This document shows positions 1-11,373 of a stretch of 64,000 nt of DNA, piece after piece; the stretch's first letter is position 1; every line of letters begins with the position of its first letter. The translations under genes and the position numbers were made by a program. Below the pieces are notes generated by a model. The model was not told where the DNA came from, searched no databases, and was given only the letters and a program-made list of their open reading frames with translations. Where the stretch lies: contig NW_026267107.1 in assembly GCF_014633365.1 (NCBI RefSeq), positions 124,001 through 188,000 of the forward strand. The letters run 5' to 3'. The DNA comes from Diospyros lotus. Taxonomy: Eukaryota > Streptophyta > Magnoliopsida > Ericales > Ebenaceae.

Positions 1-1600
1 CAAGTATGGTTAGGTCATTCCATCCTCACAACCCAACATGGTTTGAGGCATCAACCCACCATTTCTTTCCCACCCCCATGGCCATAGGTCTCATGAACAA
101 GTAAAGCATGCAAAAAGATACATAAAAATTTATGCAACCTACTTACAATGCAATGCAAGGCCTCCACCACTTTGGGCCATCCCTTACCTCTTCTTGAATA
201 TTTAAATCTCCATTTCAAGAGAGCTTCCATCTTCATTATCTCTCATCTAAGATGGCATTCCAAAAGATATTTACTTTACTTGCATACAAGAACACTAAAT
301 AAGGAGAAGAAGAATGAGACTTACCTTGATTCCTTCATTTCTTCTCCCTTTCCTCTCATTTCTTCTTTCTTTTCTTTCTTTCAAATGGCTAAAGGGAAAA
401 CAAGTCTTCCATACTTGCCCTTATATACTACCATTTTCCAATTTCAAAAATGGATCTTCACCATCCATTTAAAGCACAATCCTTGTGCTTAAGGGAGACT
501 TTATCTCAACCATTCATTTCAAATAAACAAGACTTCTCTCTAGGAGAAAACACACTTTTAAATGTGTTGGCAATCCATGCCATTTACTCTCTTTAAATCC
601 CCACCATTGGATTTATTTTCTATTTCAAGAATGCATTTCATCCACTAGATCTCTTGAAATTTCCATTCATTTCTCATTTAAATAAATCTTCCCTTTTTCA
701 CTCATAAATGAGTGACTAATTTCCATTTCTTTTGCATTTTTCATTTTAGGCAACAACATCATGGCTTGCATTTAACACTTGAAAGACCATTTATTCACCA
801 ATTTAAATTTCTTTTAAATGCCTATTCTTGATTCACAAGATCATGCCATGTGTCCCTAGCCACCATCTCCCAATTTCTCATTTCTTTCCCATTTAAATTA
901 ATGGGACTATTTTCATAACCATCACACTTGAGAGACATAAATAATTTCTTTCTCATTTAATAAAATCTTCATATTTTCCATGCATTAATGGTGACCATTT
1001 ACCATTTTCTTTTGGATTTTCTTTAATCCAACACCATAATGCCTCTCATTAAATGCTTGAAAGACCAATTATCCTTTCTTTTTGCATTTAATTAAATCAT
1101 TCTCCAACTCATAAATCCACATATATAATTTCTCTCAAATTTCCAAGATTATGCCAAGTGTCACTCTAAGACACAAACTTGGCTTCCAATTCTTTATCTT
1201 GGTCATCCATGTGGCATTACCACATTAATTCACTAACTTAGGGAAAATTTAATTATTCACCTCAAATAATTTAACATCCACCATTTTCCCTATTTCCAAA
1301 ATTAATTTCCTTCATGGAATCACTCCAAAATTCCCAAATACTATTTGTGAATTTATTAATCCCACATATCTCCTCACAAATACCAAATTGGGATTTTTAT
1401 TCACTTACACACCTAATTCCACATAGGAATTATTTTTAATTTATCAAAATACCCTTTATTGGGATTTCTCCATCCAAATTACCAAAATACCCTTCTCATG
1501 GGCATTCTCAATCTCAAGATCATCACTTCCTCAAGGGCATTTTTGGAAGTTTACTTACTTCCTTTCCTGTTCTCTTAACACCAGTTACACTGGTGTTACA
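1..1600 (-). mobile_element. Chromovirus-type LTR fragment, left-truncated by the window
   Basis: This segment matches 22626-24165 almost end to end, including the first bases and the closing GGTGTTACA. It is therefore another copy of the solo LTR described at 21405-24165. The promoter reads on the minus strand: a TATA-like box lies at 418-430 (GTATATAAGGG on minus). The LTR ends abruptly at 1600, and the next base starts reverse-transcriptase coding sequence, so it inserted into the pol gene of element A. The other end and its target duplication (expected ATAAA) lie outside the window. It has no coding capacity. Assignment to the Tekay/Del group rests on similar architecture only. Confidence 0.8.
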
Positions 1601-2050
1601 ATAAACGTATGCCATTTGGGTTGTGTAATGCTCCTGCCACCTTTCAAAGGTGTATGATGAGTATCTTTAGTGAAATGGCTGAACATATTGTAGAGGTGTT
1701 TATGGATGACTTCTCTGTCTATGGAAGTAGCTTTGACTTGTGTCTAAAAAATCTGGAGAAAGTTTTGATTCGTTGTGAGGAGACTCATCTTGTGCTCAAT
1801 TGGGAAAAATGCCACTTCATGGTTAACCAAGGCATTGTCTTAGGACACATAGTCTCATCTAGGGGTCTAGAAGTAGATAAGGCCAAAGTTGAAGCCATTC
1901 AGAAGTTTCCAGCCCCTAGAAATGTCAAGGACATTAGATCTTTTCTTTGTCACGCTGGCTTTTACAAGAGATTTATTGCCTCATTTAGCACGATAGCAAG
2001 ACCCTTGTGTTTTCTGGTATCTCAGGACGTTCCATTCGAGTGGACCCCAA
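1601..2050 (+). pseudogene. Athila-lineage reverse transcriptase fragment (element A)
   Basis: The translation carries the Ty3/Gypsy RT core: an MPFGLCNAP block right at the left edge, CMMSIFSEM, then the catalytic FMDDFSVYG, and downstream GHIVSSRGLEVD and RSFLCHAGFY typical of the Athila/Tat clade. It is close to the RT of element B at 17940-18340. The N-terminal palm and fingers are missing because the LTR at 1-1600 inserted just upstream. The RNase H and nearly all of the integrase are missing because of an internal deletion at about 2050. The first in-frame ATG (1609) is only the first methionine left in the fragment, not a real start. Confidence 0.9.
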
Positions 2051-2146
2051 ATTGTCAAAGTGAATGGACAACGTCTGAAACCATACTATGAATCTTTGAA
2101 CGAACAGGAAGAGAGCATGGACCTTACAGATCCACCCATTGGGTAG
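2051..2146 (+). pseudogene. Athila integrase C-terminal tail fused to RT by deletion
   Basis: In a different frame from the RT, 31 codons read VNGQRLKPYYESL and then an acidic end with DLTDPP before a TAG. The same ending closes the integrase of element B (VNGHRLKPYQ, then DLDDPP, 20085-20176). So about 2 kb encoding the rest of RT, RNase H and most of integrase was deleted, joining RT residues near PFEWTPNCQ to the integrase tail. The exact breakpoint is blurred by a few shared bases at 2050-2058. Non-functional. Confidence 0.85.
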
Positions 2147-2515
2147 TGGTTAATTAAAAAAATATATATATAAAAAAAAATAGTGTTTTGCTTTCATCAA
2201 CTATTATCACTCTTTATTTTGATTTAAGTATTAAAGTAAGCTCACGGATCCACACATGCAATGAAGGCTACCAGCAACATCCAAGTAAGCAATTGGACCT
2301 TTGTGTTCAATTTTTTTCTGAAGATCTCCAGGTATTCCTTATATCCTCGTTCTTAAGAATTGTTCAAAGCAAGTTGGGTGGGGTAAAGGTATGCCTGAAC
2401 TGTTGTGTTGATCCTTGCTCATTTAATGACATTCTGTGTGGGTTTGAATTTTGTGTTTAGGTGTTTGGAAATGTGTAAAAACAAAAAAAAAAATTGTTGT
2501 TATTCAAATTCTGTA
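2147..2515 (+). other. Post-integrase spacer of element A with internal polypurine tract
   Basis: Non-coding. The stretch CAAGTTGGGTGGGGTAAAG at 2370-2388 matches the internal purine tract of element B (20446-20465) in sequence and in position after integrase. Flanking words such as the CATGCAATGAAGGCTACCA region also align with B at 20380-20400. A homologous purine tract precedes the 3' LTR (6811-6824), so this is a candidate second, central polypurine tract. Confidence 0.55.
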
Positions 2516-3560
2516 TCCGGATGAGCTTAGTCATTCGAATGCATTGTAGACCATTCGAATGACCGATGAGCTGTTAAAGAAAGCAAGAAAGCATTCGAAT
2601 AGTCTCTGTTGTATTCGAATATGTTCAAAATTCATTCGAATGAAAGTACCGTTGCATTCGAATAGCTGGCCAAATTCCTTCACAAATGAAATTACTGTTT
2701 AAAATTCATTTGAATGAATTTCTCCATACTCAAATTTCATTCGAATGAATCTGCTATTTCTTTAAAGATTGAAGCCAGCATTCGAATATCCTCAAGTTCA
2801 TTCGAATAACCTACCCATTCATCCGAATCCATTTCTAACATCCGAATATAGCTTCAATTAGTTAATTTTCCTTAAAAATAATAATAATAATAATAAAATA
2901 ATTAAAAAAAATGTTCAAAGTTATTCGAATGAAGCTTTTTGCATTCGAATGATCATTCTATTCAATGCCCTCTTTGTGAGTGTGCTGCCAGATTCATTCG
3001 AATGACCCTCATAGTCATTCGAATGAAAGTACTGTTGCATTCAAATGAGTGGCTCAAATCCTTCAATAAGCCAAGTTACTGTTTAAAATTCATTCGAATG
3101 AATTTTTTTTCCACATTCGAATGAGGCGTCTGGCCCTTTAAAAGCTTCCAGCGAACATTCGCATTCTCTCTCTCTCATTCGAATCCCCTTCTACCCATTG
3201 TTCTGAGACCCGAGCTATCATTCGAATTGCCCAGCTTCCATTCGAATATGCCTCTATCATTCGTATAACCCCAGTATCATTCGAATGACGCTCCTGTTAA
3301 CCTCATAACCATCCCTGAAATTCGAATCGACACCCTCCCTTAAAGATCGAAACCCCTCCTTAATCAGTACGATCATTCATTCATCCACCCGAACCCTTCC
3401 TATATATTTTGTTACCCTTGTTCTAATCGCCCTCATTCATCATCCATTGCATCCATCTGAAGATCAATCCGGTTTCGTACAAGGAAGATTAGTCCGCTAG
3501 CATTCGAATAGGAGGTCGCTGCATTCGAATATTCTGGGAAGAGAACAGCCGAGAGGTAAG
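2516..3560. repeat. Array of ATTCGAAT palindromes in the env leader
   Basis: More than 20 copies of the 8-bp palindrome ATTCGAAT, usually CATTCGAATG, are spread at irregular 15-60 base spacing. Degenerate copies include CATTTGAATG, CATTCAAATG, CATCCGAAT and ATTCGTAT, many of them changed at the central CpG. A longer unit beginning at an ATTCGAAT copy and running through GAAAGTACYGTTGCATTCGA into CTGTTTAAAATTCAT occurs at about 2629-2750 and 3015-3110, and again in the 3' LTR of the same element (7455-7550). Leader and LTR arrays therefore share ancestry. No long ORF crosses the array. Confidence 0.9.
3401..3410 (+). promoter_or_regulatory. Candidate TATA box for the env-like ORF
   Basis: TATATATTTT lies just after the densest part of the ATTCGAAT array and about 355 bases before the ATG of the env-like ORF. 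The order palindrome array, TATA box, transcribed region is the same as in several LTRs of this window. An internal promoter for the downstream ORF is an inference; splicing from the LTR transcript is the usual alternative. Confidence 0.4.
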
Positions 3561-3764
3561 AGTTGTTCCCATTGTTTAAATTCGAATTTGATTGATTGGA
3601 TGAAGGAGTTGTTGTGAAGAGGGGGTGAAGGAGACCAGTGTGTCAAAGAAAGGATTGGTTGGGAAATTGAAAGAAGAAGAAAAGAGAGGAACCATTTTGT
3701 GCCTACCAACTGTTCGGTAAAATCCCAGAACCAACTCCCTAGACCAAACAACCCTCAAATTAAC

Positions 3765-5255
3765 ATGTCTCCAAAGCAAAAACGCCCCAAGGCCGTAGGA
3801 GAAAGCTCTAGGGCCTCAAAGAGGCAGAAAGGAAAAGAACCCGCTGCCACCCCAACCATTGATTTGAACCCTCCATATTCCAATATCAGGTTCATTAGCC
3901 CCAGGGCTGAAAGGAATTATGTTGAGAGGTATGCTAAGAGGCCAGTGCTTTGTGAGAGGGGAATTATGCTTGAACGATTTGAAGAGCCGCCGTGTGATTT
4001 GTTGTCATTGATTACTGCCAAAGGATGGTAAACTTGGGTTAAGTTTCAACACAAGGCCATAGTTCCCTTAGTCAAAGAATTTTACTCAAATATAACCAAT
4101 GATAGAGATGACTCGGGAAATAGGTGCTTGATCACTGAAGTGAGAAAAGTGAAAATACAGTTGAAGCCCTCTGATATTGCTGAAACCTTCCAAATCCCAA
4201 GAGAGGCATCACCAAGAGACATTGAGGAGGCAAGTGTAGACTTAGGAAAAGAAAACCTGGCTAGGTTGTTGACAGAGGCAGATGATGCTTTTTGGTTAAG
4301 TCCTACCCTCCCAAAGAAGAATTTGTCCCCTAAATGCATCATCTTACATAGACTTCTTTGTTCTCACTTCATGCCCCATGCATTCACTGGCAGTGTTTCA
4401 GTTAAGCAAGCCACATTCATGGGAAAGATGATCCTGGGAGTACACATAGACTTGGCCAAGCACATTTTTGATACCATAGACCTAGTGGCCAAGCATGCAC
4501 ATGGGGGTGGAGGACTACCCTTTGGGGGATTGATTACCTATTTTGTACTAAGGCACGGGGTAAAAGAGAAGGCAACTTTTGAAGTCATCAAGCCAATGGA
4601 TAGGATCATCCCAGCATCTACACGAAGGAGCAGTGGGTAGTTGAAGAGGCTTAAAGCAACAACACCCGAGAAAGGAGAGGCATCAGGCAGGCAGGTTGAA
4701 GCACAAGAAGGACCAACTCAAGAACCGCCACTACATGAGGATCAGGCAGAGAGACAAGAGGAAGATCATACTCTCAGAGGCTTATATGAGTTAGTCAAGG
4801 AAATGCAAGAAAGACAAGTGAAACATGAAGCCCTAGTGGAGCAATCACTGAAGAAGATCCAAGAGAGACAGGAGACCATTTATGAGGATCTACATTGGAG
4901 GCAGAGAGTCATCTATTCAGGAATAATGGCCATGAATGAACGTTACACTGCAATGGACAAGAGAGTAGGTCAGCTTCTGAGCGCACCTATAGAAGAGCTT
5001 CCACAAAAATCTTCAAAGGACAAGTTGGCCGATGCTGAGACTTGCATACAGAAGACCATTGACATGTGGCGAGAGGAAGAGGGTGCACCTTCTACATCAG
5101 GGGCGCATCCGCAGCCTGAGCATGCAGCACCTTCTCACCCTACCATTCCATCTTCTACCTCTATTCCTCCTGCTGATCCTTCATCAAAGACTCCCTCTGG
5201 AAACTCCACTGAGAAGAACTCTACTTCTGATGATGCCACAGATGGCACTGAGTAG
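3765..5255 (+). pseudogene. Athila env-like ORF (putative plant transposon protein domain)
   Basis: One frame runs about 497 codons from ATG 3765 to TAG 5255, broken by TAA at 4029-4031 and TAG at 4638-4640. It starts with a basic segment (KQKRPK, SKRQKGK). The family core follows: FISPRAERNY, CERGIMLERF, LITAKGW, then VPLVKEFYSN and IAETFQIP. This pattern is the putative plant transposon protein domain found in the third ORF of Athila-type elements. After the second stop come a heptad-rich stretch (about codons 330-395, LVKEMQERQ and IQERQETIY), probably a coiled coil, and a Ser/Pro/Thr-rich tail. No signal peptide or convincing membrane segment is visible, so 'env-like' refers to position. 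Two stops make it dead as it stands. Confidence 0.85.
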
Positions 5256-6810
5256 TCATAGGATTTGATGCTTCATACTTACTTTCTGTACCTATGAACT
5301 ACAAAGATTAATCACATCTTCATTTTTCAATAAAAATGACTTTGCTTACTCTATGCTTCAGATTATTGTGCTCGATGCTTTAGATTCACAACTGGTTATT
5401 TGAATGATAATCTTTTATTTGAAAACAGAACTGTATGAGATTTAGAACCAGGACCAGGACTACTTAGGGTGCTTTATTTCTATTCATTTGTTTGGATGGC
5501 ATACAAAACATGGTGAAATGATCAGCTAATTGCCCAAATTCTCAAATTAAGTGGAGATTTGTTACCAAAGTAAGTGTTAGAGCTTCATAACATTTTATTC
5601 TGAGTGAAATAACACCTATTCATGCAATAAAATATTTTTTTGATTCTCTTGTCTTTCAATAGCTTCAAAGCAACATTTTGCCTTGAGTGTCTTTAATGAT
5701 CGTGGCTAATTTTAACTGACCCTAAGCTTGAAACCAGTTGAATGAATAGCACTGATTTATGGAACATCATGGAGGGATCATTTTCCTACTACTTGAGCCA
5801 ATCAACCTATTGTTTTGATCAACTTCCACTTATAGCCCATTGAAACTCTTCATGACCATTTGCATCATTCCCTCCGTCCAAGTCATAGCCTTGAAATTTT
5901 TCTTATCCATTGATCAGGTCTCGGGAATTACTCAGTAGTTTATAAAAAAAAAAAAAATCGTCTGGGAATCTGACGTTAAAAGACCACTTTACCATTTAAG
6001 ATAAATGGTTGTCTCTAGGTCTGGGACATTAAAAACACCTCCCGTAGCCATTGAGGGTGAAGCAATGGAAGCTTGCTCATTATCAGTTGGAATAGCAGTT
6101 AGATTCAGGTTCGGATACGACCAACTGAATTTAGATGCCCTGATATGATTTCAGCCATTGATGCGTGAATGCATCACATGTGCATTTTATTCTTCTCTTG
6201 CAAAAAAAAAAAAAAAAATCTTCAGTTTTTAGTGGAAAATTCCCGAGACCTAAAAATTCTTTTGATTTCTATCATCCCCTTTGCTATACCACATCACCAT
6301 TTGGCCCCATTTCTTCCCAGAAAGATCCCTCTTAGTTCTATCAATCATACAATTTCAGGATATAATTTCAAGAGTAAGGAGTCTTGGTTAATTTTAAATG
6401 TTATTCATTGAGATGCTATTCTAATCATGAAGCTATGTCAGGTCGTTTCCTTCCTTAATAGCCTTTTTTTTTTTTTGATGATTGATGATACCTCTTCAAA
6501 CTTGATTTGCATCCACTCCAAATTGAGGTACATCCTTGAGAGCAACTTTGAGTGAACATTTTATTGAAGAGAAACATATCCAGTAAAGTTTGCAATTAAA
6601 GCTTAGAGAATTGAATGTAATATGCTGATTGATTCAACTTAATATGCCCAAGACAAAAGTTTAAATAATAAACATTCCTTTGATTGTCCGAAGTCCCTAT
6701 GCTACTGACCATACATTTTTGCTTCACATACGAGATTTGCACTATCAATGAATTTGTGAATGTTGAAGTATTTGTGCATGTAATTTGATTGCTATGGGAC
6801 TAGCAATGTT
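5256..6810 (+). other. 3' non-coding region of element A
   Basis: No coding signal. From about 5550 on it aligns with element B at 25850-26959: AGTGAAATAACACYTA, TTCAATAGCTTCAAA, GAGGGATCA, TAGCCCATT, ATGAAGCTATGTCA and GGGACTAGCAAT recur in the same order. This shared 3' module shows that the two elements are sisters that differ mainly in what lies between integrase and this module. Homopolymer A and T runs lie near 5944, 6199 and 6466. Confidence 0.75.
5959..6034 (+). other. Conserved hairpin element, copy in A
   Basis: A block beginning CGTCTGGGAATCT and ending GTCTGGGACATTAAA contains a perfect 7-bp stem, CCATTTA (5992-5998) and TAAATGG (6002-6008), around a 3-base loop AGA. The same block with the same stem but loop GGT occurs in element B at 20191-20265, directly after integrase. 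Flanking AGAC and GTCT could extend the stem. Athila elements often carry a conserved motif just after integrase; here it sits after the env-like ORF instead. Confidence 0.65.
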
Positions 6811-6824
6811 TAAGTTGGGGGGTG
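6811..6824 (+). other. Polypurine tract of element A
   Basis: TAAGTTGGGGGGTG sits immediately before the 3' LTR. The context GGGACTAGCAAT, a few T/A bases and then AAGTTGGGGG is identical in layout to the tract before the 3' LTR of element B (26945-26959). It would prime plus-strand DNA synthesis. Confidence 0.8.
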
Positions 6825-8837
6825 TGATTGATGCTAAAAAATGCAAAATTTGTTATGTTTTTATTACCTCCTAATCCATTTGATCGACTTAAAATCTCCA
6901 GAATTGCTTGTTGCAGACCAAAAGAAGGAAAAGAGATGAAAGAATGACTCATACTCTCTAAAGGCATGATTGAAAGAGGAAGAAAAAGCTAAGAAATGAA
7001 AGTGTTCTAATAAAAGTCAAAGCCATTCGAATGAGTCTTCAAAGATATTCAAATATGGAGCAAATCAGAAGAAAGCTGCTCAATCATTCGAATAGATCAT
7101 TCTTACATTCGAATATGCAAGATATCGGGTATGTATTCGGATAAGCTTGGCCTAATTCGAATAAGAAGTAACAAAAATCAAGATCTCCAGGTAAGATTGT
7201 GCATATTTGAATACTTCCCAAAGTCATTCGAATGAGCCGAGCATGAGAAGAAATTCGGATAAGCACATCATTTGGAAGCAGTGAAGATATATCCGAATAA
7301 AGTCCAAGTCATTCGAATGTGATTGAAAAAGAAAGGAAATCTATTCGAATGAAGGCTGAGTAATTTGAATAAGAAGCAACTCAAGGAATTCCATATTCGA
7401 ATACATCCCAAGTCATCCGAATGCAATGAAGAAGTCAAGAGAAAAATTAGAAATTCATTCGAATAAAAGTACTGTTGCATTCGAATGACTGAGAAAATCG
7501 CCGTGTAAGGAACAGTAAAGCGTGAAATTCATTCGAATAGGATTAAAATTCATTTGAATAACCCGAGCAGCCAAAAGAAACTCAGTGCACATTCGAATAT
7601 CTCTGCTAACATATTTGAATGAGCATCCGAACAAAAATCTGACATACGCAAATAAACGCGGTGGCTCTGAGGTAAATTCAACCAACTTTTTGAACAACTT
7701 TTCAACAAGTGGTCCCCACTTCCATGCGCCGTAAGCTTAAAAACGAACCAATATTCTTTGGAATCAGAGGTTGGAGAGAGCAGAGGATACTAAGAAAAAC
7801 AACACAAAAAAGACGAAGATCATTGGAAAATGGAGAGTTTTTCCTTTTGTCTGTCTCTCTCATTTTTGTTCTTGTCTGTATTTATTTTTTTGGCGAATAG
7901 CACTTCAGTTACTCTAGTTGTTCTTGCTAGTTCTGAGCTTTGTATTACAAGTCCATCTTAATTTCTGTTTCAAGTTGTAGTTTGTTTCATTAATTAATAC
8001 AGCAGTAGTTTATTCAATTCTTATCATTTGTCTCAATTTATTTTCTTTGCAAATCTCGTATTCATCAGTTGAGATTAGTTTTAGTCATACACTTCCTATG
8101 AAGATGTGTGGCTAATTCGATTCTTGGGTTAAGGCAAAGACGGTGCCCAAAGCCACTGATGAATCAATATAGCAGAACTCCATATGTCAAAGTAACCAAA
8201 GCAAAAGTAGTTTGGGAAATGTTATTAACCAAAATCTCAGGCTTGGATTGGTTCGTACGCCTAACTTAGAGTTCCCATGCCATGTATGGGGGCTGCTTGA
8301 CCTAGAAACGTTCTCATACCCAAGCCCCGAGCAATTATTTGTCAAAACGTTATTTATACACTGATTTATGATAGCTGCTTACCATAGAGTCTCCATGCCA
8401 TGTATGGAGATTGTTTGAACAAAGAGTTATCATCATCTCAGTAGTACATTTAATGGTTGAAAACCCGAGCTATTTGAGCTGCTAGTTACATCACAGAAAG
8501 CTATATGGAAAATCAATTGGGTTTGGCACCAGATCTATCTTGACCCAAGACCTCTCCATTTCCAGATTACAGTCATATCACATTTAGTTTGATCTCATTT
8601 TATTATTCTGTTAATCAAAAGAACTGGTGTGGTTATCTCCTTCCATGAGTAATCTCCCTGTGAGTCGACCCGGTCTTGCCCGAAAAAATTACATATAAAT
8701 TTTCTGCTACAATCACACTCGTGCACTGGCGAGTCTAAACGCCTCATCCTATCTGTGAACATAATTAGCTACTAAATCAGCTGAATTAGTAAAAGAAAAA
8801 TACAAAAAGTGATAAATGCAGGGTGAGCAATGCAGCA
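6825..8837 (+). mobile_element. 3' LTR of Athila-lineage element A
   Basis: The LTR starts TGATTGATGC right after the polypurine tract. It ends near GCAGGGTGAGCAATGCAGCA, by analogy with the LTR ends of element B (GCAGGGTGAGAG, then a CA end). Near the 3' end, CACTCGTGCACTGGCGAGTCTAAAC parallels the GCACTCGTACACTGATAAGT region of the B LTRs. No TATA box is obvious after the palindrome array. The 5' partner and target duplication are outside the window, so the right boundary is uncertain by about 10 bases. Confidence 0.75.
7024..7625. repeat. ATTCGAAT palindrome array in the LTR of element A
   Basis: About 12 exact ATTCGAAT copies, with variants ATTCGGAT, ATCCGAAT and CATTTGAAT, at irregular spacing over about 600 bases of the LTR's 5' half, where U3 is expected. 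The segment 7455-7550 is homologous to units of the env-leader array at 2629-2750 and 3015-3110. Confidence 0.9.
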
Positions 8838-8868
8838 TTGTTCTTCCTTTTGGATTGAGCAACATTAA

Positions 8869-9056
8869 GGCAAGTTCTTCTTACATTTCTTTTTGGTTAT
8901 GCAAGTTCTTCTCTATTTCTTTTTCATGGCAAGTTCTCTTTCCTCCTTGTTTCATTTTGGAGGCAAGTTCTCATTCTAAATGCAAGTTATTGTTCCTCTT
9001 ATGTTGTTTTAATGCAAGTTCATGTTGATTCTCCTTGTTAATGCAAGTTTTGGGTT
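8869..9056 (+). repeat. Degenerate GCAAGTTCT-centred tandem repeat
   Basis: Seven occurrences of GCAAGTT, mostly followed by C/T-rich sequence, are spaced about 20-40 bases apart (8871, 8900, 8930, 8963, 8982, 9014, 9043). The intervening pyrimidine-rich text is similar but poorly conserved. No function apparent. Confidence 0.6.
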
Positions 9057-9354
9057 CTTTTTCTCTTGGGTCAAGTTGGTTTCCTTCTTGGTTCCCTTGT
9101 CTTCAAATCTTCTATTTCTATTAGAAGATCTAATCATGAGTTATATTGATTGGTGGATTATTTTCTCATTTCCTTAACTTGGTGTTTTATCATTGGTGGG
9201 TCTTTTTGAGAGTTTTCGTTAGGGTCTAGTTCACCCTAAATTCTCAAAGGAATGACACTTGATTGATTAGAAATGTTAGAGAAGCAAGGTTTGGTGTATC
9301 TTGCTTGGGATGTTGAATTTTGTGGGTTATCGTTGTTATTTTTAAGTTTCAGGC

Positions 9355-9790
9355 CTCTGTTGGCCGACCAAGTATTTCTATCAGTCGACCAAGTATGTGT
9401 TTTGTTCTTCAGTTGGTCAACCAAGTATTTCAGTCGGTCGACCAAGTAATTGTTTTGTTCTCTGTTGGTCAACCAAGTATTTCAGTCGGTCAACCAAGTA
9501 TATGTTTTGCTTTCTGTTAGTCAACCAAGTGGTTTCAGTAGGTCGACCAAGTATATGTTTTGCTTTCTGTTAGTCGACCAATGGTTTCAGTCGGTCGACC
9601 AAGTATATGTTTTGCTTTCTGTTAGTCAACCAATGGTTTCAGTCGGTTGACCAAGTGGTAAATTAATCTTCTGTTAGTTAACCAGGTGTTTTTACTCGGT
9701 CGACCAAGTCCCTATTTAGTTGACTAATTCTTCTTCATCAGTTGACTAAGTCCCTAGTCGGTTGACTAACTCTTTTATTCGGTCAACCAA
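9355..9790. repeat. GGTCGACC palindrome array
   Basis: About 18 units of the type GGTCGACCAAGTA are spread over about 430 bases, with longer 50-60 bp units containing TGTTTTGCTTTCTGTTAGTC. Exact palindromes GGTCGACC alternate with GGTCAACC, GGTTGACC and AGTTGACT, the forms expected from deamination of the central CpG. ORFs across the array only translate the repeat and are not genes. Confidence 0.9.
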
Positions 9791-10012
9791 CATAATGCAT
9801 TAATTCTTTCTTTTTGGTCTGATTCTTTTCTAATGTTTGTAATTCTTCCCCAAAGCTCTTGTGATGTTTTAGTTGGCTTCAAAAATCATCTCGTGGATAT
9901 GTAAGTGTCCCAAAAATGGGGAAGTTAATTAATGGTGGGAATTAAAAATGAAAATCATGAGTTCTTAATGGTGAATTCATGTAATCAACTTGTTTGACCT
10001 TGAGAAGTAGTA

Positions 10013-10381
10013 GGAAAATGAATCCCAATGAAGAATGCTAAATCACGTGGTAAAATTACCATTAGCTCATGCTAGGATATAATCTTGAAACGTCTAAGGG
10101 CGTACGATGATCATGATGAGAACATTTTTAATAATGAAGCATGTCGATATGTTTACTTGAAAACCTTCATGAGCATTGCATGGTATTATTATTTATGGGA
10201 TGGAAATGAATCTCAATGAATGATGCCAAATCATATGATGAAAATATCATTGGCTCATGTGAGGATATAATCTTGAAATGACTAAGTGTGCATGATGATT
10301 ATGAGGAGAACATTGCTAATAGTGTAGCATGTTTGATATGTTTACTTGAAACCTACATGAGCATTACATAATATTATTATT
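10013..10381. repeat. Tandem duplication of about 185 bp
   Basis: Two diverged units, 10013-10197 and 10199-10381, share AATGAATC, CTCATG, AGGATATAATCTTGAAA, AGAACATT and ATGTTTACTTGAAA in order and end in a TATTATTATT run. Confidence 0.75.
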
Positions 10382-10602
10382 TTCGCACTTATTATTTTAC
10401 ACGGCGGCTATGTACCGCGGGGTGAGAAAATGATATCCTAAAGAGCGCCTGACGCGGGTAAGGTGGCCATAAACCCAGTAGGCGATGCTCAAGCCAAGTG
10501 AATGGCTAAATGATTTTTCTATGTATATGTATACATGCATGTGAATGAGAGGCCTTGAGGGCTGATATGCTGCATGGAAAATTATATATTCATGAGAAAT
10601 GA

Positions 10603-10812
10603 AATGATGCATAATGACAATGGCACGGAAATGATCATAATGATTGGGAAATGAAATGATGCATAAAATGCATAATGACAATGGCATGGAAATGATCATA
10701 ATGATTGAGAAATGAAATGATGCATGAAATGCATAATGATAATGGCATGGAAGTTATCATAATGATTGAGAAATGAAATGATGCATGAAATGCATAATGG
10801 CAACGGCATGGG
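10603..10812. repeat. About 62-bp tandem repeat, 3.5 copies
   Basis: The unit contains GGCATGGAAATGATCATAA, then TGAGAAATGAAATGATGCA and a GCATAATGACAAT end. Copies run head to tail with a few substitutions. Non-coding. Confidence 0.85.
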
Positions 10813-11373
10813 AATGATAATAATGATGGGATCTAATGGGAAATGCCACACGTACTTTGGAAGTCGGGTCTATTCCATTTTGGTTTATCCATGCCTTGAC
10901 TTTATTGTCTTTATTTGTTGTAATATATACTTGCTAAGCCTTGTGGCTCACCTTGCTTATTCCTGTCATTCCAGGTAAGGGATAAGCTATTACTGAGGGC
11001 GAGTCCAATGAGGCTAGAGCCCGGGTTTAGTTGTGTACAGGGATGTCCCAGCCTCAAGATCTATGAGTGTAATGTTGAGGGCAGGATTTAGAGGGTTCAA
11101 TTTGTTGTTAGAACCTTAGTGCCCTTTTTATTTGAAAAATGTATGGGCAGTAAGCCCAAGATGATAATGTAAAGGGTGTGTAATATTTATTTTGAGCTCC
11201 TATTTATAGTGAGCAAATGTGGAGATGTTTTATTTTGGCTCCTGATGATTAGTGACCAAGTAAAAAAAAAAAAATTGGTGATAAATCCGAGTTATTATTT
11301 ATGTATCCATTTTGTGACGACCTCCTTTCAGATTTCATATGCTAGCGGGATTATCCGGGAAAGGGCCGCTACA

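Larger units (their letters stand above)
8838..11373 (+). mobile_element. LTR-like region E with several tandem arrays
   Basis: This stretch has no coding signal and looks like one long LTR or LTR-like remnant. It ends with GGGCCGCTACA at 11373, a common plant LTR terminus. It contains the CTTGCTAAGCCTTGTGGCTC block (10930-10950) that occupies the 3' part of related LTRs (compare CTTGCTGAGCTTTATAGCTC near 12186). The 5' end could not be fixed and no target duplication was found, so it may be truncated where element A inserted. It holds the arrays annotated separately below. Confidence 0.45.

Noticed and set aside
2516..3560. CRISPR-like appearance of short palindromic repeats with spacers
   Set aside because: Plant LTR context, 8-bp repeats, irregular spacing and no cas genes; not a CRISPR array.
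9320..9650. Two overlapping ORFs with repeated Ser-Val-Asp-Gln-Val-type text
   Set aside because: They only translate the GGTCGACC array; the frame changes with unit length and no domain or start context supports a gene.
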